From contig CM060979.1 in assembly GCA_030765065.1 (NCBI GenBank), positions 110,596,350 through 110,660,349 on the forward strand: a DNA stretch of 64,000 bases, written 5' to 3'. The first letter of the stretch is position 1. Each line of letters opens with the position of its first letter. Shown one piece after another: positions 46,850-57,937 of this stretch. A model generated the notes under the pieces. It saw only the letters and a list, made by a program, of their open reading frames with translations, did not search any database and was not told the DNA's origin. The position numbers and the translations under genes were made by a program. Origin of the DNA: Deroplatys truncata. Taxonomy: Eukaryota > Arthropoda > Insecta > Mantodea > Mantidae.

Positions 46850-47700
46850 ACGTACAAGTCCCACCAATCCGCGATGTCGGCGTAGCTAGAATTTCTAGCT
46901 GGTCACTGCTTCCATAACTCGGATATCTTGGCCGCAATGGACCCATGATGAAGACAGGTGGTATTTTGTTTCCAATAGGAGCGCCCAATTGGTGAAAGGG
47001 GAGGTTCAGATCAATGTGTAGAATAACAGCTAAATGGTCGGAAGGAGAGTGGGACATGTTCAATGAAGCCGATATTGTTTCCGAGATCCTGGGAAAGATA
47101 GAAGCGACCCAGTCGGGAAGCAGAATTTGAGGTAACATGTGTATACGCCACAGTCGGTCGTTGCAGCACCATGCATCCAACACATACATATTAGAAGTCA
47201 ATTTCTGCAAACTCCCAGTAGGTCGATAGCAACAGGTATAGTCATCCGGACGAAGGACGCAGTTAAAGTCTCCACTCAATATATAATGATTGTGTAAAGT
47301 GCGAAGCAGATACGGTAAGTTCGTGCGAAAGAAGTCCTCCCTCTCTTTTCGCCCTATGCCCCTGAGGGGCATAGATGTGAATAAACCGACAACCCTGGTA
47401 AACACCACCTATGCCATGTCCAGAGGGAAAACATGGAATGGAGAGCAATACCAAGTTTGGTGATAAGTGCTGTACCCCTGCGGTCGGTCCCTAGGTTCTC
47501 ATGCGCCGTGTAGTTGCGAAGAGAGGAAAAATCGGAGAAGGAGACTTCCTCTAGCAACAAAATATCAATATCGAAGTCGTATAGAATATGCTGCAAGCTT
47601 TACAATATAGTCCGGGAATAACCACCATTGTAGTTAGCGGTAGCAACATGTAAGGTGCGGTCATACAGGAGAGAAAAGAACAGGACCTTGAGGTAGGGGA
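46850..47700 (-). pseudogene. AP-type endonuclease domain of non-LTR ORF2
   Basis: Minus strand: LHVATANYNGGYSRT at the domain start, then ILYDFDIDILLLEEVSFSDF (catalytic Glu in LLLEEV), NLGTDRRGTALITKLGI and IHIYAPQG. These are followed in another frame by HYILSGDFNCVLRPDDYT (GDFN motif) and MSHSPSDHLAVILHI (SDH motif). All catalytic blocks of an APE endonuclease are recognisable but lie in three frames. ADIADWWDLYV is the linker toward the RT. Confidence 0.88.
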
Positions 47701-47735
47701 AGACCGAGAAGGAAAACATGTCAGCAAGGTGGTTG

Positions 47736-49957
47736 CTACTCCTGGGGACAAAGAAGAGGAAATCCCAGTTTACTACCTTCAGCGTTTTTACGATGCTTAC
47801 TTGCAGAACCAACAGTTAAGTCTTTGCTCAGTACCTCCCGTGGCATTGTCGCCTGAGAATCCCCTGCTTCCATTGAGGAATTCCAACTATCTTCCACCAA
47901 GGTCATGGCATTCGGCGACACATCGGCAGTCCGTAGGCGGTCAACTCCAAAGGGGACAGTGCTACCACCCTCACAGCCGAGAGAGGGGCGCCAACAGAAG
48001 CGCTCACAAGTATTCCCGGGGGGAACACGCGAACTAGGGAATCCCTCGAGGAGCTCATCACCAGTATCCGTTTCGGATTCCGACGAGGCGTACCGCGTTC
48101 TGAAGCACTGGGTGGGGTACCTCACCTCAGCCACTGCACTGGACTGCTCAGAGGCATGAAGCTGCGCCTGTTCCAAGGACAAGCTGGAAAGTGGCACCGT
48201 AGGGACATCCACCTGCAACTCAGTCTCCATCTCAACCACATCAGCAGTAGACGCTACCATAGGGACATCAGCATTTGCCGAAAAGGTAGTTGGAGCCAAG
48301 GAGTGGTCACCAGTAGCCGGAGCAGATGATGAGCTATTTGCTTGAAGAGATCACTGAAGGTGAGCCTTGTTCTTGGTTGAACACTGATTGGCTGGCGGTA
48401 ATCTCTGTAGGACATATATATTGCAGATGTGATATAGTGTCACACGAGAAACAAAATTATGCCTGTTGCAGCGGGGTTTGGAATGGGAATTGGTGTTATG
48501 GTTCGGTTCTTTGTGGTTGGGTTGTTAATTCGTGAGGATCGTTGTTGCTGCCGGCTACTCAGGTAGGGGAATTTGGGTTCTGGAGTTTCTTACCTCAGGG
48601 AGTGTGGATGGGAGATAAATGAAGTTCACTTTCTCCTCTCAGATGCGCCGTTTATTGAAGTCCTCGTCCGAATTCCCTTTCCACACAAGTCGCGATTGTT
48701 CCTATCACCCCTGCTACTGTTTCCGTGCTCTTAATTACTTGTAGAAGTTGGAGCATGTTACGATATAACGTTAATGACTTTACCTTTTTGTCATTTCCTA
48801 GCTACCCAGTTACTCACGTTTACTTTAAATTAGTTTTCAATACATAAATAGTTACCCGAAGACCTCTGCACTGTTTCCCTCTTTTATATAAAATACTTTG
48901 AATTTCTATATCTATCTTATTTTCCCTCTCGTTTCGACACAAATTCTACTTCTTTCCCCCAGTTCATCTTCTCTCCCCCCACGTTTCTACACGGAGACTT
49001 CTTCTCTCCCCGACGTTTCGACACAGAGTGAAGTATCTTACCCACGTCTGAATGTCGCTCTCCTCCATAGATATTTTCTATTTCACGCCTACATTTCTGG
49101 TTCGCTCTCTCTTTTTCCTATTCACGTGACTTTTATTAACTCTTATTGGTTACATCTTTGAATTTTTCTCCATCTTCCATTGGCTCTCAATTTCATCGTC
49201 TGAGCATCGCTCGCGTCTGACATTAACAAATTAGGTTCGCTTTACTGAATTTTCTGTGCACTTGACTGACTTCGGTTTCCCGCCCGTTGTCTTGACATCC
49301 TGTGTGCACAACTCGGTTCCTATTGTCACTAAAGCGATTCCTAATGTTTCTTTTCCTGTCCTTTCCTACGTCTGCTATCTTTATGTGATTTTCGTCACGT
49401 TTCTTCGTTCTCAAATACACGTTTTCTACATTTTATTTCATGTTCTTATTATTAATTAATATCTACTCTTTACTTTATTTCTCTCGTTATGATTTTACTC
49501 CCCCTTTCTCTAGTTCTTAATGTTCTCTTTTATTCTTCCCTCATACTGGTATTCCTTCTTGTTATTTTGGTTATATGTTAATTAATTATTCTTATTATTC
49601 GTTATTATTTATTATTCATATTATTCGGGCGGATCTTATCCATTCACTGTCCAGGGCAGATGACGTAGGCCTCGTGCCCAACAACAAAGATTTTGGATGG
49701 AATCGGCTGGTTGACAAAAACATTTCGTACACATTCATTAGGAACTTCGAGCGGTATGTTTAGAATGCGTACAGTAATCCGGTCCTCTTCTGCCGCAATG
49801 ATGTAGTTGTCCCATTCAACAGTTCGATGGAATATTCACAGCTGTTGCGCTGTTGGTACCTATTATAAATCACCTTATTGGTAAATTTAATATAAGCTGC
49901 GTTCTGCTTTCCTACCGGTTGAATTGCTTGCAATCCCTCGCCCTTAACATGCATCAC
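47736..49957 (-). pseudogene. Non-LTR ORF1 (nucleic-acid-binding protein with CCHC knuckle), interrupted
   Basis: The right part (49957-49651) reads GEGLQAIQPVGKQNAAYIKF, then in the next frame DRITVRILNIPLEVPNECVR, an RRM-like stretch. Across the LTR, directly after the target site, the frame continues CFSCDTISHLQYIC, a perfect C-x2-C-x4-H-x4-C zinc knuckle (about 48445-48400). The open frame 48299-47736 (187 codons) is the acidic, Ser/Pro/Thr-rich C-terminal part. ORF1 proteins of this type coat the element's RNA. Frameshifts flank the RRM-like part. Confidence 0.8.
48467..49646 (+). mobile_element. Family E solo LTR, copy E2, 1180 bp, TSD CTGT
   Basis: Bounded by TGCAGCGGGG and CCATTCA, with CTGT at 48463-48466 and 49647-49650. 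The non-LTR ORF1 reads through the site when the LTR and one CTGT are ignored, which proves the ends. Strand by analogy only. Confidence 0.9.
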
Positions 49958-50060
49958 TTATTAATCCAACTATGTATGTCCAGAGCTGACGACCGTGGAT
50001 TGTCTTTCTTGAAAGTAGCCTTTAAAACATTTTGACGAGTGTATCTTATTGACATCGTAT

Positions 50061-50784
50061 CCAAATATAATACTCAGTAGATAAACAAAGAAAAAAGAAG
50101 GTAACGGAAAAGCACGCAATGCAATATTAGCTGGAGCTCTAGTCTCACACGATGTGTACACTGTGGCTGCCGCCGCTCGAATGATCAAACAGAACAAGCA
50201 TATAGTAAATGTCGTCCTGGTTGGTAAAATGTGAATCCAAGGAAGTGAAAGATAAGATTATTTAACTATATAATTTATTCCAATTGTCTCTATGCTACAA
50301 TACCAATGTTGAGCAAGCTAGGTCACTCTATGAAAGTGAAGGTATAAAAACCTACTGAAGAAGCAAAGCTAGAATATTACACATAGCTAGCTCGCCCAGT
50401 AAGTGCATAGCTACTTGGAATGTATATAGAGTGCAACAAACGTTAATGCTCCCACACAGATTGCCTTAACCTCTGATGATTTTAATACGCATTTTATAAA
50501 TTCTGTAAAACACGAATCTGTTAGGCCTGGCGATAAGATTTAACGAGGTTGTCTTACAATTTTTGGGTGCCAGTTAAGTACCTTACATGAAAGCTGATTT
50601 CAGAGAATGGTATAGTAAGCATTGTTTATAATCTTACAGTTACCATTATTACATTATGGTAATTTGTTAAAGAGTATACTACCGTGCATAATTGTTCCCA
50701 CATTGTGTTAATCAGTGTTTTGTAACTGCAATATTTCCAGACAGTCTAAATATATGTAAGGTTATTCCACAGATAAGCCCAACC
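50061..50784. other. No recognised feature
   Basis: AT-rich; may include the 5' UTR of the minus-strand non-LTR element near 50060-50200. Confidence 0.35.
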
Positions 50785-51017
50785 TTGTCTCTTATGGGCT
50801 AATCACGTCATATTGTAGCCTTACCCCACCTCCTTGTTTTGGGATATAAAGCATTTCCCCTTCACTCACATTGCTGATTGCAATAACATGTTACAAGGTA
50901 ACCAAACATTGGAATTTGGACAACCCATGACCACATGAATGCATCATAGCTCTGCGAATAATGCGTGGGAGTAAATCCGCCCTCCCCTATTTTGCTTAAC
51001 GTTGGGCATCGCTGTTA
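50785..51017 (-). repeat. Family D dispersed repeat, copy 2
   Basis: Reverse complement of 27299-27535 with moderate divergence, including 'cattggaatttggacaaccca' and 'ccgccctcccctatttt'. Confidence 0.75.
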
Positions 51018-51029
51018 TTCCAGATTAAT

Positions 51030-51300
51030 TAGATTAATCATTGGAGCTATTCTTGTGAAAATCAAAAATCGAAATTTTTTTCCGTATAAACGGTAGTTGG
51101 GCTGGGGTTTTTCAAAAATCGTCATGTCGCATCTTTGGAAGATACGACCTTAAACACCTAGTTTTTGTATTCTCCGGCTTTTCGTTTTTGAGTTGTGCTG
51201 TTTTCAGACAGACACACAACGAACTTTTTCTAAAAATGCTTTGGATTCAGGGAGCATCAAAATATGTATTTCCGATTAAATTTGGCATTCGACTAGGTAC
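51030..51300 (+). repeat. Family B repeat, 3' fragment B9
   Basis: It has 'ttggagctattcttgtgaaaatc', 'gtcgcatctttggaagat', 'ggcttttcgtttttgagttgtgctg' and 'ggattcagggagcatcaaaa'. Neither terminus is present. Confidence 0.75.
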
Positions 51301-52439
51301 AGGATATTCCATGTAAAATCGAACGGCAAAATATCTCGCATTTTTTGTTTGCGTTGTAATTTTTCCTATTAATACGAGGTGCTAAGGAAAACATATTTAT
51401 CAAATATTAGCTTCTAAAAACCAGCAATTGTTATTCAACGATAACTGTATCGTATGTACATTTTGTCGCATTTCAAGTGCGCGTAGCTCCGGAACCCTTT
51501 TATTTCAGAATATTGCACCAAATCTTATTTTGTAGATAAAAGTCCTCATTTCAATGCAGCATATACTAATTATTTTATAATATTCAAAAAAATCTGTATG
51601 CAGTTTTTACTTATTTTAGGCGTCTCTGGATTTTTATAAAACTAATATACTAGATTGAGAACAACCCATACCTAGTATCATTAAGAGAAGTCAACAATGT
51701 TGGTAAAGTGGTTATGTTTGGATGTTCGTAGTTATAACACAAAAAGTGAATACACGCACCGATTTACGTAGTTGATGCACGATGATCACCAAGCGCTTTG
51801 CAAGTCTAGAAAATACTCAGAACTGCCTACTGCTCAGTAAGCGTCCTTATTGATTAATCACGCACAGCAGCTTGCTTGACCTTTAGTTCAAAACAAACGT
51901 GCGAGAGCGACCATGAGCGCGTAAAGTAATTTACTTCTTTAATTATTTTGGACAAAACTCATAAGTAACCACTACAGAAATATATATGTTTAATTTGTTT
52001 AAATTACGGAATCTTATCACACATAATAAAGTTATTTTTCTTAATCCGTAACCGCCTACACTTCAAAAAATATAAATTTCTTCACTTATGTTAAAATATG
52101 AAGAACGTGTTTATTTATCAGTATAAAATTAAAGTTCAGGCAATCCAAATAAAGCTCGATTTAAATAATTATATATAAAGGTTTCAAAACTATAACGCTT
52201 GAAGTTGGAAATTTTAGAAAGATGCGATCAATTTGAACAATTTAATTGCAAAATTATGATGTTCTAAATTTTAAGGGTTCGCATAAAGCATTGTATCGGA
52301 CTTGCCTATAAATACAAAAAGTTTCATTTCGTTTAAAAAATACGAGGTCGACTTTCCTTCTATGTCAGACGATTAGAAATGGAATGTCCCGTACTTGGAA
52401 GAGAAAATAAAAACGAATGGAAAATTCAAACCAAGTGCA
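51301..52439. other. No recognised feature
   Basis: Strongly AT-rich, short frames only. Confidence 0.45.
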
Positions 52440-52815
52440 ATGAAAATCTATTATCTGAAACGGTAAATGCCAAAACGTTTATTAGGCATAAGAGTATGTT
52501 TTAGCGAGCTCTACATTTTTGTGTAGAAAGCTTAAAGTTTTTGTCCAACTCCTATGGTTTACCAAGTAGTCTTCGGAAGATTACTATTTATTCATCACGT
52601 ATTTATGTACTTACAGCTTGGTATTTAATTTATAGTTCGTTTTAGCTATACTATTAACACGTACATACACATACATACATGGACCTTTTTAAACTGACTT
52701 TTTGGGGTTCAGAGGACCTCAAAACATATAATTCCAGTGAAATCTGTATTAATTTTGAGGGAAATACAATACTTCCTCCACTTAGTACAGGTACGTATCG
52801 AGAAAGTAAGAATAG
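52440..52815 (+). repeat. Family B repeat, diverged and internally deleted copy B10
   Basis: The middle block ('ctgaaacggtaaatgccaaaacg', 'gagctctacatttttgtgtag') is joined to the 3' block ('ggttcagaggacctcaaaaca', 'tatcgagaaagtaagaa') with the centre missing. Confidence 0.7.
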
Positions 52816-53589
52816 AATCATCCATTTTCAAATATTTTACATAAATTACTCACAAAAGTAAACCTAAATTGAAAAAATATAAACGCATAACAGCGAATTT
52901 TCGGAAATCGGTAATACTATAATGAAATTTACGGGCATAAATTGCATGTTTTATAGAGTGCCATGCTTTACTGCAGAGACATTTGGGATATTCTTTTTGA
53001 TCTCTCAGTTATGCAAAATTCGTTAAGAATAAATAGATTTAGCCAGCTTTTACGAAAAACATTTTGCTGGACGTCCAAGTGAATCTATTATGTGCTCCCC
53101 CAAAATGTTTATTTCAACGGAAAGAATACAGGGAAGCATTTTCCATTTTGGCAATGGAATCATAATAATCCGGGATTTATTTGTTAATTCGATTTAGTAA
53201 GGCTTTTCCGAGTTGATTGTTAAGTTTTTTATTTTATGCCTTCATTCTTATTAAATAAATCAGAACGAAATTTCAAAGTTTTTAAAGTAATTTTGATCAT
53301 CAAAACGTGACATCATTAAGAAGAAGGAAGAGAAAGGAATGTTTGGGCTATATTCTTGTGAACACATTTCTAATAAAACTCTGTTTAATGATAAATTTTA
53401 TACCTCATAACCAAATAAAAATTCATTTTTCTTGTGCTTTTAATTATTTGTATGTAAAACAGATTACTATTGTTATTATTATTAACTAATAAAGGATGCT
53501 TTCTATTTGTTATTTGCAATATCATATTCTCTAATTACAATAAACCTTCAACAAATTGCATTCCTTATAAACAAGTAGGTACCTGGCTG
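52816..53589. other. No recognised feature
   Basis: AT-rich; short frames only. Confidence 0.4.
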
Positions 53590-54290
53590 CCCAACGTTGT
53601 ATGGACAGTTGTTAAAACACGAATTAATTTCATTTATCTCCTTTCGTAATTTATTAAATTATTGTGCAATGATCTAGAAGATTTCTATGGTGAATCCTTC
53701 TCTTTATCCCTTATAACTGTAATTTCGCAGAGACTCGGCTATTCCTAATAAAGATGAAAAGTCCCCTGATTTTCACGCAAAAGGACATGAAACGTCAGCG
53801 GAACAACTGACTTCCTTAGCCTCCCCCAGACAGTCTTCCAAGTTCTGGATATTCTGCATTGCCTCTAAGTTCTCTTGGCTGTGAACAATCATCTATCGGA
53901 ATGGTCGAGTAACTTGTTAGATAATTGCAGATGGTGCAACTTTAAACCTTTGAACCTTTTCTTTGGTCGTGTAGTTATTATTGAAAGAAACTCGAAATAA
54001 GTACAATAAAATAGAGGTGAAGCTGGCGAACATGTAGATTCAGCACTCCCAGGCGACCGGGTTACCTCTCTGGAAGAGACAGGTAGTGTGCGACCACCGA
54101 GAAAAACATTCTTCTCGGTTGTTGATTAAAAATATAAGTTCACTCATTTCTAATGTTAGCAATTTTCTCTCTTTATGCAATTATTTAGCATGTCCTGCTA
54201 ATGAAGTTGATTACACCATAACTACAAAGAAAATAAAGCAAAACTTATTTACATGAAGATTACTAAAATATTTTGGTACTAAAATTAAAA
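53590..54290 (+). repeat. Family C dispersed repeat, copy C2 (uninterrupted at the mariner site)
   Basis: Aligns with C1 across 18543-19056 and 20537-20700 and shows the sequence without the mariner ('cttctcggttgttgattaaaaatataagttcactc'). Confidence 0.75.
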
Positions 54291-54540
54291 ATTAAAATGA
54301 GTTTTATTTATGGACGCTCTTTAACTGTTCTACTCCTTAGTGTCCCATTCTACAGGCTTCACAGATAATGTCCAGAAAGTTCATATACTATATACAATAT
54401 ATACAGGTGAGCCAAAAGACTCCGAACTGTCTGCGTGGTGTTTCTCCTGTCCGCGCCATCGGCGCTCGTTGCCGTCTGCTGCTATCATAGAAAGGCGCGG
54501 ATGAAACCATACAACATTTTTAAAACTACTTTTAAAGGCT

Positions 54541-54881
54541 TTACTTACCAACTTTATGAAAGGAAATGCTGAAACCGTCGTCGTCCATACATTTTTGACA
54601 CCTCTTTAGGAAACTATCCATCATGGAATTTTTGGGGGGAATTTTCCAAATATAGACTGATGTCGTCTGTTTCTTCGGTAAGAACCGAACGCCGTCTTTT
54701 ACATTTCTTACCCTGAACACTTCCTGTGGCCTGAATTTACTGTAAAGTTCATGGATTGTTGTACGGCCTTGAACCTTTACACCTGGAAATCTTTCTGCAA
54801 ATCGTACTTTCACTTAGCGAGCTGACCGAATTAACACATACGAATCATAAACAAATACACGCTGTGCAGTAGAAAACATAT
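54541..54881 (-). pseudogene. Internally deleted transposase (left half of foldback element)
   Basis: The natural start is probably the ATG at 54879-54881 (MFSTAQRVFVYDSYVLIRSA), the helix-turn-helix start typical of arthropod DUF4817-type transposases. A stop follows, then VKVRFAERFPGVKVQGRTTI and HELYSKFR. Near 54640 the frame jumps to the C-terminal MMDSFLKRCQKCMDDDG. The entire DDE catalytic core is missing. Ends at 54541. Confidence 0.78.
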
Positions 54882-54975
54882 ACTCAGCCACATCACCGTC
54901 AGCTCAAAACTGCACTTCACACTGCAGAGTAAAACCACAACAGGGTGACTTTGTTTATAGCAGCAGTGCGTTATC

Positions 54976-55230
54976 ATGTTTTTATCATATTTCCACATGC
55001 CCAGTGGAAAAACACCGCGCAGCGGTAATATTGTTCATAACATACCCCTCAGGGGTAACTTAAAACATAAAGTGTACAACACAAACCCACACACCCTGAA
55101 AGAATTAAAACAAAATAACCGTCAGAAAATTTCTCAACGTGAACTACGGGGAATGATGGATAGTTTCCCAAAGAGGTGCCAAAAATGCATGGACAACGAC
55201 GGTGGCCAGTTTCAACATCTCCTTTCATAA
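54976..55230 (+). pseudogene. Transposase C-terminal fragment (right half of foldback element)
   Basis: The meaningful part begins at about 55067: KVYNTNPHTLKELKQNNRQK, then MMDSFPKRCQKCMDNDGGQF and the terminal QHLLS. This is the last ~55 residues of the same transposase as the left half, but on the plus strand. Residues upstream of 55067 are unrelated read-through. Confidence 0.8.
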
Positions 55231-55839
55231 AATTCGTAAGTAAAGCCTTTAAAAGTAGTTTTTAAAATGGTGTATGGTTTCATCCGCGCATTTCTATGAT
55301 AGCGGCAGACGGCAACGAGCGCCGAGGACGCGGACAGGAAAAACACCGCGCAGCCGGTTCGGAGTCTTTTAGGTCACTTTGTATATTGGGCGTGAAAGAC
55401 CGGTAAGTTTGCTCAGAGGCCTCTTTATCAGGCTTGAGGTTCTTTTACGTGCCGTAAATCTACGTCACGGGACCACCGGCTTTGCTTTGCTTCCGAAGGA
55501 AGCCTTGATAAGGATTTTTACGCCCGAAAAAAATCCATCGCCCTCCGCCGAGTTTGAACCCGCGACCTCGGGAACACCACACCACGAGTACGACTATTTT
55601 AGTGTTGGTATTGCATGGTAGCGTAATAAACGGATTCGATTTTCTTTTGTTTTACTGCATCTTAACATAGGTCTTAATTGTTAAATCATGGCCATTTGCA
55701 TATAAATATTGCTTGAAATGAAATATACATGCATGCATATTCTGTAGAGTAATAACTAATATTTTCTACTCCATGGTATTTTCAACTAAAACTCAAGGCC
55801 TGCATCGCAAGTATTTTATTTATACTCCAATGTATTCGT

Positions 55840-56030
55840 ATTAAATTACAAAGGCTTTGTAAATCCTTTGTATAGTCTTTTGGTAATTAATAAAATGAAA
55901 TTCCGCCAGCAAGATATGGGCTTTTCAATAGTGAAAGAATTATCAAAACCGGTTGAGTAGTTTTTGAAATGATCCTACACACGCACATACATATACAAAT
56001 TTTCTCTCTTTACAACAATAATATAGATTT
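55840..56030 (+). repeat. Family G short dispersed repeat, copy 2
   Basis: It shares 'gggcttttcaatagtgaaagaattatcaaa' and 'aaattttctctcttta' with 21050-21250. Confidence 0.6.
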
Positions 56031-56374
56031 AGGAATTAAATGCATGTGATTTTCGGTTATATTATTTATGATTATACTTGTTATCATTATCCAAATGACA
56101 TTGTCTTGTTAATAATAGTTTAATTGATTGTTTAGTCTCAGCTTTTTTCATCTCTTTTTAATTATGTTGCTATGTTATATTTAAATTTGCTTATTCAATG
56201 TATATTAAGCTACTATAATTCGAGCAACCACCTCGGACATACATTCATTCACCATACTTGTCAGTCAGCTTGCCACTTCAAGGGAACACTAATCGCCTAC
56301 TGGCTCTGACATCGCTGCACATCCTTTCAGAACTGAATTAACGGCCAGTTTAAATTATCGGCCTGTTTAAAAAA

Positions 56375-56574
56375 TCTGATGTGTTACACTCACATGACTT
56401 TCTCTACTCTTGTACAAACTATTTTTACAAACGCTTTTTCTCCATATGCTTCATGTTAATCGAGATGTTAATCCTATTGCTAATTTTCTTGTAGATGCAA
56501 GGGGAATATGGTAGGTTTTAAGCGATAGTCAAATATTTTAAGCGCTCTTTGCATGTCCAGGACATAAAAAAATT
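56375..56574 (+). repeat. Family B 5' fragment B11, tandem with B12
   Basis: The first ~200 bp of family B, followed directly by a second family B start at 56575; the two are close to identical over 'tctgatgtgttacactcacatgactttctctactcttgtac'. Confidence 0.85.
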
Positions 56575-57395
56575 TCTGATGTGTTACACTCACATGACTT
56601 TCTCTACTCTTGTACAACCTATTTTTACAAACGCTTATTCTCCATATGCTTCATGTTAATGGAGATATCGAGATGTTAATCTTATTGGTAATTTTCTTGT
56701 AGATGCAAGGGGAATTGCTAGGCTTTAAGCGTTTAAGAGCTGGTTGCTATGTGGAGTATTCCATTCTCTTTGTAATGCCAGGACAAAAAAAAAATGAATA
56801 ACGAATCTTCGTGTCGCATCCCTGAAAGACGCTGAACTTAATCTTCAAGTTTGGTATTTATTCGAGATTTTTTTTTGAGTTATGCCGTTCACAAGCACAG
56901 ACGCGCGCCTGCACACACAGACACACACACACACACACACGGACCTTTCTCTAAATCCTTTTTCTACTCAGGAGGCCTCAAAACGTGTATTTTCAGTGAA
57001 ATCTCAGTATTTTTGGGTGGAGTACAATATTTCCTCTACTTCTCTTCAATGAATTACGCTCCTCTTTGTAAGACTTACACCCCCAAGGACTTACAAGCCA
57101 ATGTCTTGGGTCAGTATCTTGTCGAGAAGCAAGCAAACTCTGGATCATAGTATATCGGGGATGGGTGATCAACCCGATGCCTGGTATGACGGTGAAGAAG
57201 AAGGAAATGAAATGCAATGATCAAAGGCACGATAGTAAAATTCGCAGATAAAATTATCCAATCCAGCATTCGCCTAGCGAACGAAGAAAACCGCGAAGAA
57301 ACTTTCGGTCAGATTGGTCGGTCCCGAGGGTTTGAACCAAGGACCGAATAAGGTGGGGGCGCCACTTCCTCTACTTACTATAGGTAAAGTAAAGA
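56575..57395 (+). repeat. Family B repeat, copy B12, internally deleted, split by a SINE
   Basis: It runs 56575-57041, is broken by SINE S6 (57042-57365), and finishes at 57366-57395 with 'ttcctctacttactataggtaaag', the family terminus. The segment from the 5' part to 'gaatcttcgtgtcgcatccctg' skips the whole middle. Confidence 0.82.
57042..57365 (-). repeat. SINE family S6, copy 1, inserted in B12 with 11-bp target duplication
   Basis: TTCCTCTACTT stands at 57031-57041 and 57366-57376. It matches 63138-63492, which keeps a tRNA-like head at its right end on the minus strand; here that head is decayed around 'gggtttgaaccaaggac' (reverse B box). Confidence 0.82.
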
Positions 57396-57511
57396 GTTGT
57401 TTGGGGCGGGGAAGATTCAATGAACATCGCCGAGCTTCCTTTAAAGATGCTTGAACTTTGAAGTTTGATCACTCGTTTTGGAGTTATGCTGTGCACACAC
57501 ATTCACTCCCT

Positions 57512-57544
<33 letters not shown>

Positions 57545-57640
57545 CCTTTCTTACTCTCTCAAACACACGCCCAGCGCTTTTCAACTTTTGATTTGTGGTT
57601 GGGGGATGATTCATGAAACCTTTGTGGTGATATTGTAATT
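57396..57640 (+). repeat. Family B 3' fragment B13
   Basis: It has 'gtttggggcggggaagatt', 'cgagcttcctttaaagatgc' and 'gttttggagttatgctg', with a (CT)n run at 57503-57545 in place of the usual ACAC tract. Confidence 0.6.
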
Positions 57641-57763
57641 AGAACTTTTGAATCGAATACAGCCTTTCCAATTTAGTCAAGCGGGAAAGAAAGTATAATC
57701 GAAATAAATCTATTTGGAAGTCCGAAGGAGACTGACTTTCTGTAATAGAGAATCTTAAAGATG

Positions 57764-57937
57764 CAGAACAACACGGGGAAATTACTTGCATGAAATGCTT
57801 AAACATGGATTGCCAAAAGTAAAGGTGAACAATAAACCTATGGATGTAAGTAACGTAAGCGAAAGTATGATGTGTAACAGCATATGCAATTTCGCTACCA
57901 TTAAGTACCACCTGAAGGTATCCCTTGCAAGTACCTA
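57764..57937 (+). repeat. 174-bp direct repeat R1 flanking Tc1 copy b
   Basis: From 'cagaacaacacgggg' to 'caagtaccta'. About 90% identical by eye to R2 (59188-59361). R1 ends exactly at the TA used by the Tc1. Confidence 0.92.

Larger units (their letters stand above)
46844..50060 (-). mobile_element. Non-LTR retrotransposon (ORF1 plus endonuclease), split by a solo LTR
   Basis: Minus strand, in order: ORF1 5' part (50060-49651), solo LTR E2 insertion (49646-48467), ORF1 remainder (48462-47736), ORF2 start with AP endonuclease (about 47700-46850), then the TA at which Tc1 copy a inserted. The RT domain is not present beyond the Tc1. The two interruptions are independent and both postdate the element. 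Confidence 0.85.
54404..55381 (-). mobile_element. Foldback element built from two head-to-head deletion derivatives of a mariner-superfamily transposon
   Basis: TA stands at 54402-54403 and 55382-55383. The outer arms 54404-54629 and 55150-55381 are inverted repeats of about 230 bp. The arms are not just termini: each includes the 3' end of a transposase gene pointing outward. The left half (minus) has a transposase N-terminus fused to its C-terminus. The right half (plus) has only the C-terminal part. Total 978 bp. Confidence 0.82.
54292..55620 (-). repeat. SINE-like repeat, family H, second copy, split by a foldback transposon
   Basis: 54292-54357 and 55383-55620 match the continuous copy at 9655-9903. 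The right end has 'gagtttgaacccgcgacct', the reverse complement of a B box (GGTTCAAACTC), so this is a minus-strand tRNA-related SINE. About 46 bp at 54358-54403 has no match in the other copy. Confidence 0.78.

Noticed and set aside
47729-48037. Plus-strand open frame of 102 codons
   Set aside because: Shadow of the minus-strand ORF1 frame (47736-48299), which has the element context.
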